From NCBI GenBank assembly GCA_030159075.1, contig BROG01000005.1, positions 2,616,001-2,680,000 on the forward strand: 64,000 nucleotides of DNA. Reading direction: 5' to 3'. Below are positions 1 through 11,745 of the stretch, one piece after another; position 1 is the first letter of the stretch, and the number at the start of each line of letters is the position of its first letter. The translations under genes were made by a program, and so were the position numbers. Source of the DNA: Atrina japonica (taxonomy: Eukaryota; Mollusca; Bivalvia; Pterioida; Pinnidae). The notes under the pieces were generated by a model. It was not told the origin of the DNA, ran no database searches, and saw only the letters and a program-made list of their open reading frames with translations.

Positions 1-1180
1 AGCGCATAGATACTAAAGTATTCTTCAAATGGTGAAAATCGGACATTCATAGACATCCAACAAATTCATAAGTGGCATCGAGTTCCATGGAAAGAAAACC
101 ATTACATGCCGACCAGTTACCTCCGCCATGAGTCCACAGTCAAATATTGTGTGTAAAATCCTGGTCTCATTTGATATAGACGATTCTACAAATGTCGGTC
201 ACACCTTGTAGACAATTCAACAAAAGCTTATAACACTCTATTATTATTATTATTATTATTTTTATCATTTTTATTATTATTATTGTTATTAGCTGGTCAA
301 AATAGTAAAGACATACCAGCCTTATTCATATATTTATATTTTTATTGAATTTCGTTACTTAGGTTCACCAATTTTGGTTCAGGCATATCGTAGTTATATT
401 GGTATTTATATCAATTTATGTACCTTCCAGATATGCCATAAGTAAGATTCAATGGATTCTATACATTGGCCATTTATCATTGATATCATATTACAGATAT
501 ATAAATGACAGATGTGCATACTACATAGTTGGAATAATTGTTGTGTTTATATTGACAACGTCAACGTAAGGTGATATAACCTTAAAATCGAACTGTGCAT
601 TTCCATTATATATATATATATATTAGCGGTTCATTTGTTTCATATTCCACTAATCATTATATTGCAGTATTTACTTGCATATACTTCGAGACATCACTTT
701 TACATTAAAAACAATTTTTCACTTGATAATACAGTGGAACCTTGTTATCAAGATCACCTTACTGTCATCTTCACAACGTCATTGTTGATATATCAAAATA
801 TTCTTTGTTATACTGATTGGAAATAAAAAATACCGATCACCTTACTGAATGACTCAGAGTGGTCTGATTAGTGATGTGGTCTCTCAGTCAGTTTTTGTAC
901 TTACTATGTTAAACAGAATATTAAATAGCATTCTGGAGCACGAGCACAGAGAGTGACCCCCTTTCGCCAATCATATAATTCGAAAGGTTTCCTGAAACAT
1001 TTGCAACAGGTGTGGCATACTGGCAGAGGACGATGACGCCTGCCGGACACCTGGTCCTATCCCGTTTGGGATTCGCAATTGTTCTTCATGTTGAGACCAT
1101 TTGCACATCTAATTTGAAGCATTCTAATGGACTTGAGTTTCGATTTTCAATTGACACTTCTTCATTTTTTATTTTTTTAG
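1..1180 (+). repeat. Gene A intron, first copy of a 1373-bp exon+intron unit
   Basis: Position 1 aligns with 1374: 'agcgcatagatactaaagta' occurs at both, and the match continues through the ATT microsatellite (241-292 versus 1611-1652) and on to about 600 versus 2160. In the second copy this sequence begins 73 nt after the exon ending at 1300, so an older copy of that exon should end about 73 nt left of the window. The first copy lacks the 190-bp retroelement tail seen in the second. The rest of this stretch (600-1180) has no gene; its 630-800 part matches the intron upstream of exon 31337 in gene B. Confidence 0.7.
1012..1095. repeat. Interspersed repeat fragment (inverse copy near 40.3 kb)
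   Basis: The stretch around 'ccggacacctggtcctatcc' reappears reverse-complemented at about 40315-40400 in the spacer after gene B. Together with 910-975 (similar to 10660-10722) it is part of a dispersed repeat of unknown class. Confidence 0.5.
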
Positions 1181-1616
1181 CTTCTAGTACGAAGAACCAA
1201 ACAACAACCACAACAACAACGGAGTCGACATCTTCATCAGATGATGAGTATGAAGCAGTGGATAAGCCGCAATGTGTCAACACCAAATCTTCACCTAAAG
1301 GTATTTGATTCTGATCATTTACTTTCCTCCCTAGTTTCTTCCCAATATACACTTGTCAAGTTATGACAGGTAAAGCGCATAGATACTAAAGTATTCTTTA
1401 AATGGTGAAAATCGGACATTCATAGACATCCAACAAATCCATATGTGGCATCGAGTTCCATGGAAAGAAAACCATTACATGCCGACCAGTTACCTCCGCC
1501 ATGAGTCCACAGTCAAATATTGTGTGTAAAATCCTGGTCTCACTTGTTATAGACGATTCTACAAACGTCGGTCACACCTGGTAGACAATTCAACAAAAGC
1601 TTATAACACTCTATTA

Positions 1617-1652
<36 letters not shown>

Positions 1653-2163
1653 GCTGGTCAAAATAGTAAAGACATACCAGCCTTATTCATATATTTATAT
1701 TTTTATTGAATTTCGTTACTTAGGTTCACCAATTTTGGTTCAGGCATATCGTAGTTATATTGGTATTTATATCAATGTATGTACCTTCCTGATATCCCAT
1801 AAGTAAGATACATTGGACTTGACTGTGGACTCACGGCGGGTGTGACCGGTCGACAGGGGATGCTTACTCCTCCATGGCACCTGATCCCACCTCTTGGTTT
1901 CCAGAGGTCCGTGTTTGTCCATTTTTACCGGATTTGTATCTATCTCCTGGACATCCTATTGATTTATACTTTGGTATCTGAGATTTTTATATTTATACAA
2001 TGGATTCTATACGTTGGCCTTGTTCATTGATTTCATATTACAGATATATAAATGACAGATGTGTATACTACATAGTTGGACTAATTGTTGTGTTTATATT
2101 GACAATGACAACGAAACGTGATATAACCTTATAACAGAAATATGTATTTTCATATATTATTAG

Positions 2164-2232
<69 letters not shown>

Positions 2233-5200
2233 CGAAACATTATGATTTGAATTGGAAAATAAAATGGCAATGCAGTTACAATATACCAAATTTATTTTAA
2301 TATATATCATCCTTTCACCCGCACAGTTATGCCACCACAAAATGTAGTTCCACATACCACTAAAATCATACCAGTTCAAGGTGTTGAAAGGGGTGGCATT
2401 AAAGAAATCAATGAACCAAAAGACGACGTCGATGAAGAGCAACCGACGTATGATGAAATCAAAGATGAGGATATGATATATGAAGTTCACGGTAAGCACT
2501 TTTCAATGTTATAAAAAAAGAAAGAAAAATCAAAGATAGACCAAAACAATACACCCACATTTGTTGTGGAACATTGACGTTTCTTTAAATCGTTGTAAAC
2601 ATTTACAGCATTTAAGCACTTATTGTAATAAAGGGATATTAGTGACGATTTTGAATTACATCTCCAAAAATATGAGATCAGGCCTAATAGGATAAATTTT
2701 ATGTGAAAAGTAGTCCGCGACAGAAAAAAATGTTTGCACTGTGCACTACATCATCAGTTTCAGAGAGTGATGATATAGATTCAGAAACTATAGAATGTCA
2801 CACGAAATAAATTGTACCAAACTTGGAATATCAGTAGGTATAAAACAAATTTATAATCAGAAAATGTATAAGATATTTCAAAATCATAATTTACTTGAAA
2901 TACATGGATATGTATTGATGATATTCCAACATAGTCAACATTTACCATAAGTTACATACGATGTATGTTGAAATGTTTTTTATGTTCTGACTTTAAAAAA
3001 GAATTGAAACTCAAGAAGTAAAAAGACGGTAACTGTGTTTTCCAAATACAAATTATTTCGTTTTTACTACTGATATACAATATCAAATATGAGATTTACA
3101 CAGTCATAAAATTCTTATATTCCTAAATATTTTTTTAGGATCGTATCGTATACATAAACAAAATCTAAGGTAGAATTTAACATCTGCACGCAAATATTTT
3201 CCAAACTGGGTTTCTCAAGCAATGTACACAAAATGTACAGGATCTAAGAATTTTTATGGCTGTGTTAATCTCTGTAATGAGAACAGAAATAATTCTTTTG
3301 GAAAAGAACACAATTAGTGTCTCTTTAAAAAGGCGACTTATAAATATTATGAAATATATTCTTTGAAATATGCCTTCCGTACATGACAATTTTGCTCTAT
3401 ATTGGGGGAATTGGCATAACAACTACTGAATGAATAGTTTTTACATAATGAATTAAAACATTGAAACACTATTTGAATTCACAGATATGCTATTCATTCT
3501 TACATTTTTCAGAATTAGAACAAGGATTCGAAAATGCTCGTAAGTAGAATGTGTGAGGGATAAGTATAAAATGGCATAATTTTTTTATATTGTAAAATTA
3601 TATACTTAGCAAAATGTTCATCACAAAACAACATGTCTCTTGTAGTATGGTACGCTTTTTTCTCATGAAAAATACTTTATATCCAGTAGCTGAAGACAGA
3701 GTTGAAATTTATAATTTTCATAATTTGATCCAAATACCATGTTGTAATTTAGATTTATTTTATTTTTTATTAGAATATGTTATGCACCCCCCCCCTGTAA
3801 CCTGTTACGTCATTTCACACTTAACTCTATCAGTTTCCTTGCTCACTGTATATAATCAAAACCTATTATAGTTATTATACCTCTTTTATATCATTTAGCA
3901 ACATTTACAGGTCAAAGGTGATAAATTAAAAATGAAATAAAATAATAGTGCAGCATAAGTACATGGACCTTATTCTATGTTCACAATGTCAGTAGAAAGA
4001 TGATGCAAGCTGATTATTTCTCTTTCAGTGACTGTTAAAGATATCAAAGGTTTTTCTGTTATGCCCATGGTAAGTCTTATAATCATTTTGATTATTTAAA
4101 GGGACATTTTCCTCTAAATACTTTCCTTTTTTATACTCTTATTGATAAAAAAAACAACAAAAAAGAGATTTACACAGGCATAAAAATTTATAAATTCCTA
4201 TATATTTTGGGAAAACCCCAGTTTGACATTGTTCCCTTGCAATTAGTTAATCCAGCCTTAGTATTTATATATGTTATGCAAACCACACAGGATCTGATCT
4301 CATTTTCAATATATAGGAATATAAAATTTGCTATGCCTAACTCTTATATAAGAAGTAAAAGTAGAAAAATAGAAATAATCACATTTGGAAACACAGATAA
4401 TGCCCCTTTATCAAGTCATTGAATTAGTTATTATCAGAAAAGATCGTCATAGAATTCCATTTAGTTGTTTATCTCTTTTCAAAATTATTTCCTTTTTTAA
4501 GATGTAGAAATACCACGCAAAAAATTCTCAAAGTATAGGGTTTTTGTTATATGTATTGTTTTAAGTCAAAGCAATTATCTTAATTTATGCCATTCTGCAT
4601 TTTTAATTTGAATCATTGTCCTTTTATTCAATATCTTTGTTATCTCCGTTCCTATAATATAAGAGGCTTTCCGACAGGAAATCTCAAAAGTGTTTTGGAT
4701 TACATAAGCCAATGCAATGTCGATTTTATATTGCCCGAAAGGAAAACACGACCCTTTAAACTTTACTGCATTGATGTAATCGATATGTTTATGACTTTTA
4801 ATAACAATACGTGTACTTACAAAGATATGTACATTGTGTCCATTATTGAACTCTGATAGTATGTAAAGTGTAAAATTCACAAATCAGCATCTTCGTGTAA
4901 AACATTAATTTGCTGTCAAATATCAAGTTATACACAGAATGCAAACGTCTTGTTATCATTATCTTAAGTCCATTATTTAAAGACCTGCATTATCGCATGC
5001 TGTCAATTTGATAAAAATACCCTCCCACGATTAGATCAAAACTTTGATTCAAAATGCTAGAAAGGCATATTGCCATAGACAAATTTAACATATAATGCAT
5101 ATGTTGCCTAGTATGAATGCAAATCATCCATATATATTTCTACCATCTATGTTAACGGGTTTATTTCATCTCGGTATCTTTTGAAAACATTTTATTTGTA

Positions 5201-5921
5201 TAAAACACAAAAGACTGTATCGTTTTAAGATAAAGCAAACAATATATAAAATATAGAAATATAGTATGTATTAGATTTCTAACGTCTAATGTCAAAGACA
5301 TGATTAACTAAGACATTTTAATAATGACATTTTCCATCTTTGACATTCTACTTTTGATATTTACAGACTTTCAAAGTTGGACTGAAAAAAGTTCAGCATG
5401 AGCTATTGAAGAAATTAAAACGATTGCCATCGTCTGCTGGGATTAAAGCACGTCTAAATCTTTTACCAAGTAAAAAGAAGCTCCAGCACAGTTCAGAAGA
5501 TTCCGATGATGATGATCAGAATAAATATGACTACCCTGACCTTTCTAAAATGAGTATCGAACCTTCTACGAAAACAGATGTAAAGAAACACATCTCGGAA
5601 CTTCCAAGATTTTCTCGGAATTCAGTAAAGAGAAAGATATTCGATAAGCCAGTATGTAAAATTGTTCCATCTGTGCGTCCGACAGATAAAAATAATGAAA
5701 CTGAATTGCCACTATCCAGTATGTCAGTCGAACAGGTATACACTTGTTTTGTTGAGTGTGGTCTTCCTGAGCTAGCTACAAAATGTAAAAACGAAGAAAT
5801 AGACGGAGCGTTTATTTGGAGCTATGATGATATCGAATTAAAGAGAGTTTTTTCCTTAACTGATTTACATGCAAAGAAAGTTGAAAAAATAAAACAGGGA
5901 TGGAGACCCAGAAAAGATTAA
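1181..5921 (+). CDS. Gene A: GAREM-like adaptor, 3' part (SAM-domain end)
   Basis: Five exons can be read: 1181-1300, 2327-2491, 3513-3539 (27-nt microexon), 4029-4069 and 5367-5921. All have AG/GT borders and compatible phases (1-1, 1-1, 1-1, 1-0, 0-stop), giving about 302 codons. The product carries an acidic Ser/Tyr stretch (SSSDDEYEAVDKP), a block with PTYDEIKDEDMIYEV, a YDYPDLSK motif and a C-terminal SAM domain (about the last 70 residues, from MSVEQVYTCF) ending GWRPRKD. GAREM proteins have an N-terminal CABIT domain, Tyr/Pro-rich linkers that bind Grb2/SHP2, and a C-terminal SAM that also ends in GWRP. The CABIT exon must lie left of the window. Exon sizes match gene B almost one for one, so A and B are tandem duplicates. 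The function as a cytoplasmic signalling adaptor is inferred from the family. No in-frame stop or broken splice site is visible in the exons. Confidence 0.8.
1806..1996 (+). mobile_element. PLE 3' tail inserted in gene A intron
   Basis: About 190 bp of the Penelope-like 3' untranslated tail, from 'ttggacttgactgtggactc' to 'tttggtatctgag' and an AT stretch. It is absent from the first unit copy, where 'aagtaaga' runs straight into 'ttcaatggattc'. It is therefore a severely 5'-truncated insertion that arrived after the unit duplicated. Confidence 0.75.
2165..2233. repeat. AAT/ATT microsatellite
   Basis: (AAT)n changing into (ATT)n, i.e. a self-complementary trinucleotide run, about 95 nt upstream of the exon at 2327. 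Confidence 0.95.
3000..3340. mobile_element. Decayed inverted-repeat element (AAAGGGGCATT family)
   Basis: Contains the family's two arms: 'gagatttacacagtcataaa' near 3090 and, inverted, 'gggtttctcaagcaatgtac' near 3205. Compare the better copy at 7653-7998. It lies in the gene A intron between exons 2327-2491 and 3513-3539. Confidence 0.5.
4096..4412. mobile_element. AAAGGGGCATT-type MITE in gene A intron
   Basis: Starts 'ttaaagggacatt' and ends 'aatgcccctttat', with internal inverted arms ('aaaaaagagatttacacagg' against 'aatatataggaatataaaat'). It sits 27 nt after the exon ending at 4069. Gene B has the same element at the same distance from the matching exon, so the insertion predates the A/B duplication. 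Confidence 0.75.
5367..5921 (+). CDS. Gene A terminal exon with SAM domain
   Basis: Phase-0 acceptor (ttacag) then TFKVGLKKVQHELLKK, an acidic YDYPD segment and a SAM domain from about 5715 to the stop at 5919-5921. The true exon opens 39 nt before the TTG at 5406, because the open frame runs back to the acceptor and matches the gene B and C terminal exons there. Relative to gene B it lacks a short insertion before KIFDKP. Confidence 0.85.
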   Translation, partial: TFKVGLKKVQHELLKKLKRLPSSAGIKARLNLLPSKKKLQHSSEDSDDDDQNKYDYPDLSKMSIEPSTKTDVKKHISELPRFSRNSVKRKIFDKPVCKIVPSVRPTDKNNETELPLSSMSVEQVYTCFVECGLPELATKCKNEEIDGAFIWSYDDIELKRVFSLTDLHAKKVEKIKQGWRPRKD

Positions 5922-6468
5922 ATACAAACCATCTCTTAGATGAATGTGTCTGAATATTCCACTTTGGAGGCAGAATGTGTCATTCTAGATGTGTTTCGAA
6001 CTGTACCAAATATATTGAATTCCTGTTTCTAATGACATCGAAGTTCCGTGTGATGTTACCAATTTTCCAACGAAAGTAAAAAAAATTCAATACTTTTACA
6101 GAATTACATTATTATTTATATCAAGGCTTCCGTGGGTAGTGGTTTCGGTTACCATATAAAAACATTTCAGATATCAAAGTATAAATCAATAGAATGTCCA
6201 TTTCGAGACGTCATCACTGCATTAAATGCATGTTTTTTTCTATTTTCACTAGGATACAAGACAAAAGAGACCAAACAAATATACACTTGGTGAAAAGCAT
6301 TGAAAGTTATGACAAAGTTTACATTTCAACATTTTTGTTTTAGAATTACATTAGTTTTTTCATAAGAATTCAATATCAGTATCATTTTATTTTTATATGA
6401 TATTTTCTATTTTTCCCTTTTTGTGTCTCTTATTTTTATCATGTATTTGATTTTCTCCGTTTTTTTTC

Positions 6469-6474
6469 AATAAA
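6469..6474 (+). promoter_or_regulatory. Candidate polyadenylation signal, gene A
   Basis: AATAAA about 550 nt after the stop codon at 5921, in the 3' flank that gene A shares with gene B (for example 'tatatcaaggcttccgt' in both). A 21-bp sequence is tandemly doubled just after it (about 6480-6521). Confidence 0.4.
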
Positions 6475-6589
6475 AAGACATGTCATTGATATTACCTTAC
6501 ATGTCATTGATATTACCTTACATTGTACATGTATAGCAGTCAGGAAAAAGTGTCAGATTCAAAAATAATTGTTCAATCAAACTAAATCA

Positions 6590-6700
6590 CCGCCATCGAA
6601 ACATTCATTTTTGCAAATGCGTAGATGGCCAAGTGGTTGGGACGTTGAGCATAAGAGCCAAGGTAGTAGTTCGAGAGTTCACACCCAAGCCGGAATTTTC
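6590..6700 (+). mobile_element. tRNA-derived SINE fragment
   Basis: Box A-like 'gatggccaagtggttgggac' and box B-like 'agttcgagagttcacac' spaced as in a tRNA, but the arms do not fold into a full cloverleaf. The 5' flank ('cgccatcgaaa...ttcattt') is shared with the copy at about 40798, so this is a dispersed element and not a tRNA gene. Confidence 0.55.
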
Positions 6701-6763
6701 TGTTTTAGATTTAGCCATCGTAACAAACAATTGTAATAGCCTCCAATCGCTTCAAAAGTACTT

Positions 6764-7395
6764 AGATTTGACTAAAGTAAGAACCTCGAAATCTTGTCCA
6801 TCTTTATGTTATGTCCTGAGTTTAACTAAAGTCAGAACTCTGAATACTTGTCCATTAATGATCTAGTTTTAACTAAAGTCAGATCCCCGAAGTCTTGTCC
6901 ATCGTTATATAATGGCCTAAGTTTAACTAAAGTAAGAACCCCGAAATCTTGTTTATCGTTATATAATGTCCTGGGTTTAACTAAAGTCAGAACCCTGAAT
7001 ACTTTTCCATTAATAACTTGGTTATAACTAATGTCCGAGCCCCGAAATCTTGTCCGTTATATAATGACCTGGATTTAACTAAAGTAAGGACCCCGAAATC
7101 TTGTCCATCGTTATATAATGACCTGGGTTTAACTAAAGTAAGAACCCCGAAATCTTGTCCGTCGTTTATATAATGACCTAGTTTTAACTAAAGTCAGATT
7201 CCCGAAATCTTGTCCATCGTTATATAATGACCTAGTTTTAACTAAAGTCAGATCCCCGAAATATTGTCCATCGTTATATAATGACCTGGTTTTAACTAAA
7301 GTAAGAACCCCGAAATCTTGTCCATCGTTATATAATGACCTGGGTTTAACTGAAGTAAGAACCCCGAAATCTTGTCCATCGTTATATAATGACTA
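6764..7395 (+). repeat. 55-bp minisatellite, about 11 copies
   Basis: Unit close to 'taactaaagtcagatccccg' + 'aaatcttgtccatcgttata' + 'taatgacctgggttt'. Copies differ at scattered sites (taag/tcag, ccatcg/cgtcg, single-base indels). No unique spacers separate the units, so it is a plain tandem array. It creates a spurious open frame at its left end. Confidence 0.9.
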
Positions 7396-7652
7396 GAATC
7401 CAGAACGCCTGTCTATCGTAATAAAATATCTTTGGTTTAATTAAAGTAACACAACTTTAAATAATGATAGCGAACTTTTAGAAAGTCAAAGTGTATTCAA
7501 CTTTGTTATCCTCAAATTGCATCCTCTGATAATATAAATTGTTTTCAGTGTAATTTGATTACACAGGATCAGAACAGTGTGTAAACATTTTTACTTTCTC
7601 TTTGTTCCTATATTTCATATTAAAACACGAATTTTTAAACAAATATTATTCA

Positions 7653-7998
7653 TTAAAGGGGCATTTCTGTGTTTACCAAAAATTATTATTTTTTTTTACA
7701 ACTTGTACTTGACGTACAATAACAGATAAGAGCTATACATAGGCATAAAAATCGCCTATTCCCATATGTTTTGTGAAAATAAGGTCAGGTCCAGTGTTGT
7801 ATTCATATACAAATAGTTAAGTTGAGTTAATCAATTGCAATTAAAAAAGTGTCAAACCCGGATTTCTCAAGCAATTTTCACAAAATGTATAGGAATTTAA
7901 TGGTTTGTATAGGGATTTGTATGCCTTTGTGTAACTCTTTGTGCTGTTGTATATCAATCTAAGTAGTAAAAAAGGAAAAACAGCTAATGCCCCTTTAA
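7653..7998. mobile_element. AAAGGGGCATT MITE, best full-length copy
   Basis: 346 bp running from 'ttaaaggggcattt' to 'aatgcccctttaa'. The inner arms are inverted too: 'aatcgcctattcccatatgt...' on the left pairs with '...aaaatgtataggaattt' on the right, and both contain the 'cataggcataaa'/'tatgcctttgtg' blocks. No coding capacity. The ends are compatible with a TTAA or TA target site, so the class is not fixed. Confidence 0.75.
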
Positions 7999-8359
7999 GT
8001 CTTTTCCTATTCTTTTTCAATAATATTACTACTTTGTTATGAGGGTTGATGGGTGCTTGTTTACTTGTTATTAGCACTTGTTGAACTTAATACATATGGA
8101 CCTTTATGGAATATTAGTTGTTATTGTTTTGTTTCAAGGTATTTTTTATTATGTCATCATGTTTCTATATTTAGCCATTGGGAATTTCCATGAATATACA
8201 ATAACGGTTATTTTCTTGATTATTCCTGAATCTAGTGTTTTCTTACTAGGATATATATACTGGTAGACGTCAGATCTCGAGGCAGATCACGCTTAGAACA
8301 GCTAAGAACAAGGAGCGTATCTGAGACTATTTTTAAGTTATAAGATAGTAAACCACATT
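7999..8359. other. Spacer without recognised content
   Basis: AT-rich sequence between the MITE and the first PLE piece. I see no gene or named repeat in it. Confidence 0.5.
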
Positions 8360-8756
8360 TTATATAAAGGCCCATGACCGGTTAAAAAGTTCTTTGACAC
8401 AGGGATATCGAAAGCCGTGTTTAATGTCAACGTTCCGCAAATTTTACGGTCGGTATGATAGTCTTGTTTGCGATTACTCTGTTTCACTAAGTGAAATGTT
8501 GAGTTGCCTTTTCCTTGGCGGTTGTTGAGACGTCTGTACCAATTGTGACGATGATTCACACCTCACGTGTTTCATTGGACTTGACTGTGAACTCACGGCG
8601 GGTGTGACCGGTCGACAGGGGATGATTACTTCTGCATGGCACCTGATCCCACCTCTTGGTTTCCAGAGGTCCTTGTTCGCCCATTTTCGCCGGATTTGTA
8701 TCTGTGTCCTGGGCATCCTAAAAATTTATACTTTGGTATATGAGATGTTTTTTATT
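8360..8756 (+). mobile_element. PLE 3' fragment
   Basis: End of the Penelope-like reverse-transcriptase frame (GYRKP..., YGRYDSLVCDYSVSLSEMLSC) followed by the 3' tail 'gactgtgaactcacggcggg' to 'tttggtatatgagatg'. Abuts the next PLE copy head-to-tail. Confidence 0.8.
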
Positions 8757-10370
8757 TAAAAATGTCTCTTTATGAAAACATGTTATCCCTCTGTATTTAA
8801 TGATCCAGAAGTAGTAACTGAACTGGATAGGTTACATGACCAATATGTACTGGTACCAGCAGACAAAGCCTCAAATAATATAGTTTTTATTTGTAAGGCA
8901 CATTACTATAATTGTTTATTAGAAGAACTTGGGTTTAATACGAATTCTGGAAATCCTACATACACACGTAGCTCACTTTCAAAGGACGAGATCCTTCAAA
9001 ATCACGTGTCCGTATTACGCTCATTTGATATACCTACAACGGATACCGATTTCGAGCTACCACATTTATACTGGATACCTAAACTTCATAAAGCCCCATA
9101 TAAACAATGATACATAGCAGGATCCAGCAAATATTCTACCAAACCTTTATCTTTACTCCTTACCAAGATATTGACAGCCATTAAGGAGAAACTTCAACAA
9201 TACTGTACAGTTGCTTATTCCAGAAGCGGTGTAAAATCAGATGTGGATACTTAAAAATTCTAAACAGCTTTTAGAAAATTTGAAGGCACACAATTTTTCT
9301 CGAATTCACAGTATCAAAACTTATGACTTCTCTACTCTTTACACTACTATTCCACATAAAAAATTAAAAGAAAGACTAGTGATTGGCTATCAGGATACTT
9401 ATTTCGTCAAACACCACTCTGATTCTACACATAAATATACTGAAGTTGATATAAAAAACATGCTGGAATTTCTAATAGACAATATATTTGTAATGTTCGG
9501 AGACGTGGTCTTTCAACAAACTATCGGCATTCCTATGGGAACCAATTGTGCTCCTTTATTGGCCGACATGTTCCTTTATTCATACGAAGCAGACTTCATT
9601 CAGAAAATGCTGAATCAAAAGAAGAAAAAGTTAGCGGTGTCCTTTAATTTGACATTTAGATATATAGATGACGTTTTGTCAATTGATAATGACAATTTTC
9701 ATACATATGTCAATGCGATATATCCCAGCGAACTAGAAATTAAAGATACAACAGAATCAAGCACACACGCTTCATACTTAGACAATTTACTTAAAATAAA
9801 CACAGACGGGAAATAAGCAACTAAGCTATACGATAAACGCGACGATTTCGGCTTTCCCATCGTAAATTTTCCACATTTAAGTAGTAATATCCCTCAGTCA
9901 CCCGCATATGGAGTTTATATTTCACAAATGATCCGATATGTCAGGGCGTGTACAACATATGAAGATTTCATATACAGAGGTAAACTACTCACTGACAAAT
10001 TATTGACACAGGGATATCGAAAACCGCGTTTAATGTCAACGTTCCGCAAATTTTACGGTCGGTATAATAGTCTTGTTTGCGAGTACTCTGTTTCACTAAG
10101 TGAAATGTTGAGTTGCCTTTTCGTTGGCGGTTGTTGAGACGTCTGTACCAAATGTGACGAGTATACACTCCTCACTTGTTTCGTTGGACTTGACTGTGGA
10201 CTCACGGCGGGTGTGACCGGTCGACAGGGGATGCTTACTCCTCCATGGCACCTGATCCCACCTCTTGGTTTCCATAGGTCCGTCCGTGTTTGTCTATTAT
10301 TACCGGATTTGTATCTGTGTCCTGGACATTTTATTGATTTATACTTTGGTATCTGAAATTTTTATATTCC
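8757..10370 (+). mobile_element. Penelope-like retroelement, longest + strand copy
   Basis: A broken reverse-transcriptase reading frame. 8772-9107 encodes DPEVVTELDRLHDQYVLVPADKASNN and the HLYWIPKLHKAPYK region. 9241-9816 encodes DFSTLYTTIPHKKL, GIPMGTNCAPLLADMFLYSYE and the catalytic RYIDDVLS. 9928-10137 encodes the thumb-like IRYVRACTTYEDFIYRGKLL and SLSEMLSCLF end. Breaks are a TGA at 9108, one extra A near 9235, an in-frame loss of about 20 codons after KKLKERL, and a TAA at about 9814. A roughly 230-bp 3' tail follows. The motifs fit PLE reverse transcriptases. I see no GIY-YIG endonuclease, so the clade is uncertain. The copy is dead. Confidence 0.85.
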
Positions 10371-10397
10371 ATATGCGTAAATAGGAATTATTACACA

Positions 10398-11010
10398 ACA
10401 TTGCAAACAACCACCCTATTATATTTCAATCATTTATGCTCATTTATTTGAATAGATAAGAATAAGAGATCACATTTTATTTATTAGACAACTTATTTCA
10501 TTAATTGAAAGCTTCATTATTGTTGTGAAATGAAAACATGATAGACAGGAAAAGATGGAATATTACTACTCAGAAACGGGAAGTTATTGATATGGAAATT
10601 GAAGTTTTATGTTCGATAAGGGGATCTTGTTAAACAGTATGAAGTATCCCTCTCTGGAACATTAGATAGTATTCTGGAGCACGACCACAGACAGTGACTC
10701 CATTTCACCAATCATATATAAAAGTAATGTCTTTCGTTATCGTCACTATTTTCATTCATGAAGCTTGCTGAGACTGCCACTGCAATCGATAGTGCATTGC
10801 GTACCTATCGATAATTGGAACTGTTCACAACTGAAGTCATTGAGTACAAATTGGAATTCCCTCCACAACGGACGATATTATTTTAACATTGCAAACAACC
10901 ACCCCTACTATATTTCAATCATTTTTGCTCATTTATTTTAATAGATAAGAATAAGAGATCACATTTTATTTATTAGACAACTTATTTCATTAATTGAAAG
11001 CTTCATTATT
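10398..11010 (+). repeat. Direct repeat pair (about 124 bp, 488 bp apart)
   Basis: 10398-10521 and 10886-11010 are nearly identical ('acattgcaaacaacc...' to '...gcttcattatt'). Between them, 10660-10722 resembles 910-975 in the gene A intron ('cattctggagcacga' type). The pair could be the terminal repeats of a small element, but no coding sequence lies between. Confidence 0.65.
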
Positions 11011-11574
11011 CACTATGATTTTGTTGCATTCGAAATATCAAAGATTTTCCATCCTGTCTGTGTGGTTCACACACGGAAGATGTATCCCACTATCTATTAA
11101 ATTGTAGACTGTATGCTGTCCACAGAGCTATCCTTATAAACCAGCTTCAGATATTCCGGCCTCTTACTGTGGAAAACTTCTGTTTGGTAATGAAAAACTA
11201 ACAGTGCGAGAAAATGAACAAATTATGTTAGCAGTGTAAGACTTTATTAAAAACAGCAAACGGTTTTAATTCAAATTACATCTCGCATTTTACCCTGAAG
11301 AGGTGTCCCAACCTTATCCTATCCACCTTACCCACTCATCTCCATCCTTCATCTTACATTTCTCTTTTTTATCTATTTTTTCCATATTATATTCCTATAT
11401 ATCAGTTCATCAATATTTATGTCGCCATTTCTGACAAACTGATATGCTGTAAATTCTAAGGAGAAGGCTACTGTAACGTTGTTATAACATTTGCCCAATC
11501 CTATTTCACTGTATTACGAAAAAGAATATGTTTATTAAAGTAAATATCTCTCTGTACCAATTGTGATTTTTTTT

Positions 11575-11745
11575 CCTCAATTATTTTATTCGACTGTGGA
11601 CCCATGGCGGGTGTGACCGGATGACAGGGGATGGCTAGTTCCCCTGGTACCCGATCTCAGGTCGGTATTTGTCCAATGTTCACGGGATTTATATTAGTGT
11701 CCTGAACATCCTAAAGATTTATACTTTAATATCTTTTATATATTT
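11575..11745 (+). mobile_element. Diverged PLE tail
   Basis: Recognisable but mutated 3' tail: 'cgactgtggacccatggcgg', 'gacaggggatgg', 'gtcctgaacatcctaaagat'. Older than the neighbouring copies by its divergence. Confidence 0.6.

Noticed and set aside
1086..1352. Minus-strand open frame over gene A exon
   Set aside because: Shadow of the + strand Thr-rich exon; poly-Val comes from the antisense of ACA repeats.
6764..7395. CRISPR-like repeat array
   Set aside because: Units are contiguous, about 55 bp, without unique spacers, in a eukaryotic context; it is a minisatellite.
9108..9110. In-frame TGA in the PLE as selenocysteine
   Set aside because: The copy also carries a frameshift, a deletion and a TAA stop, and the codon is easily explained as a decayed CGA.
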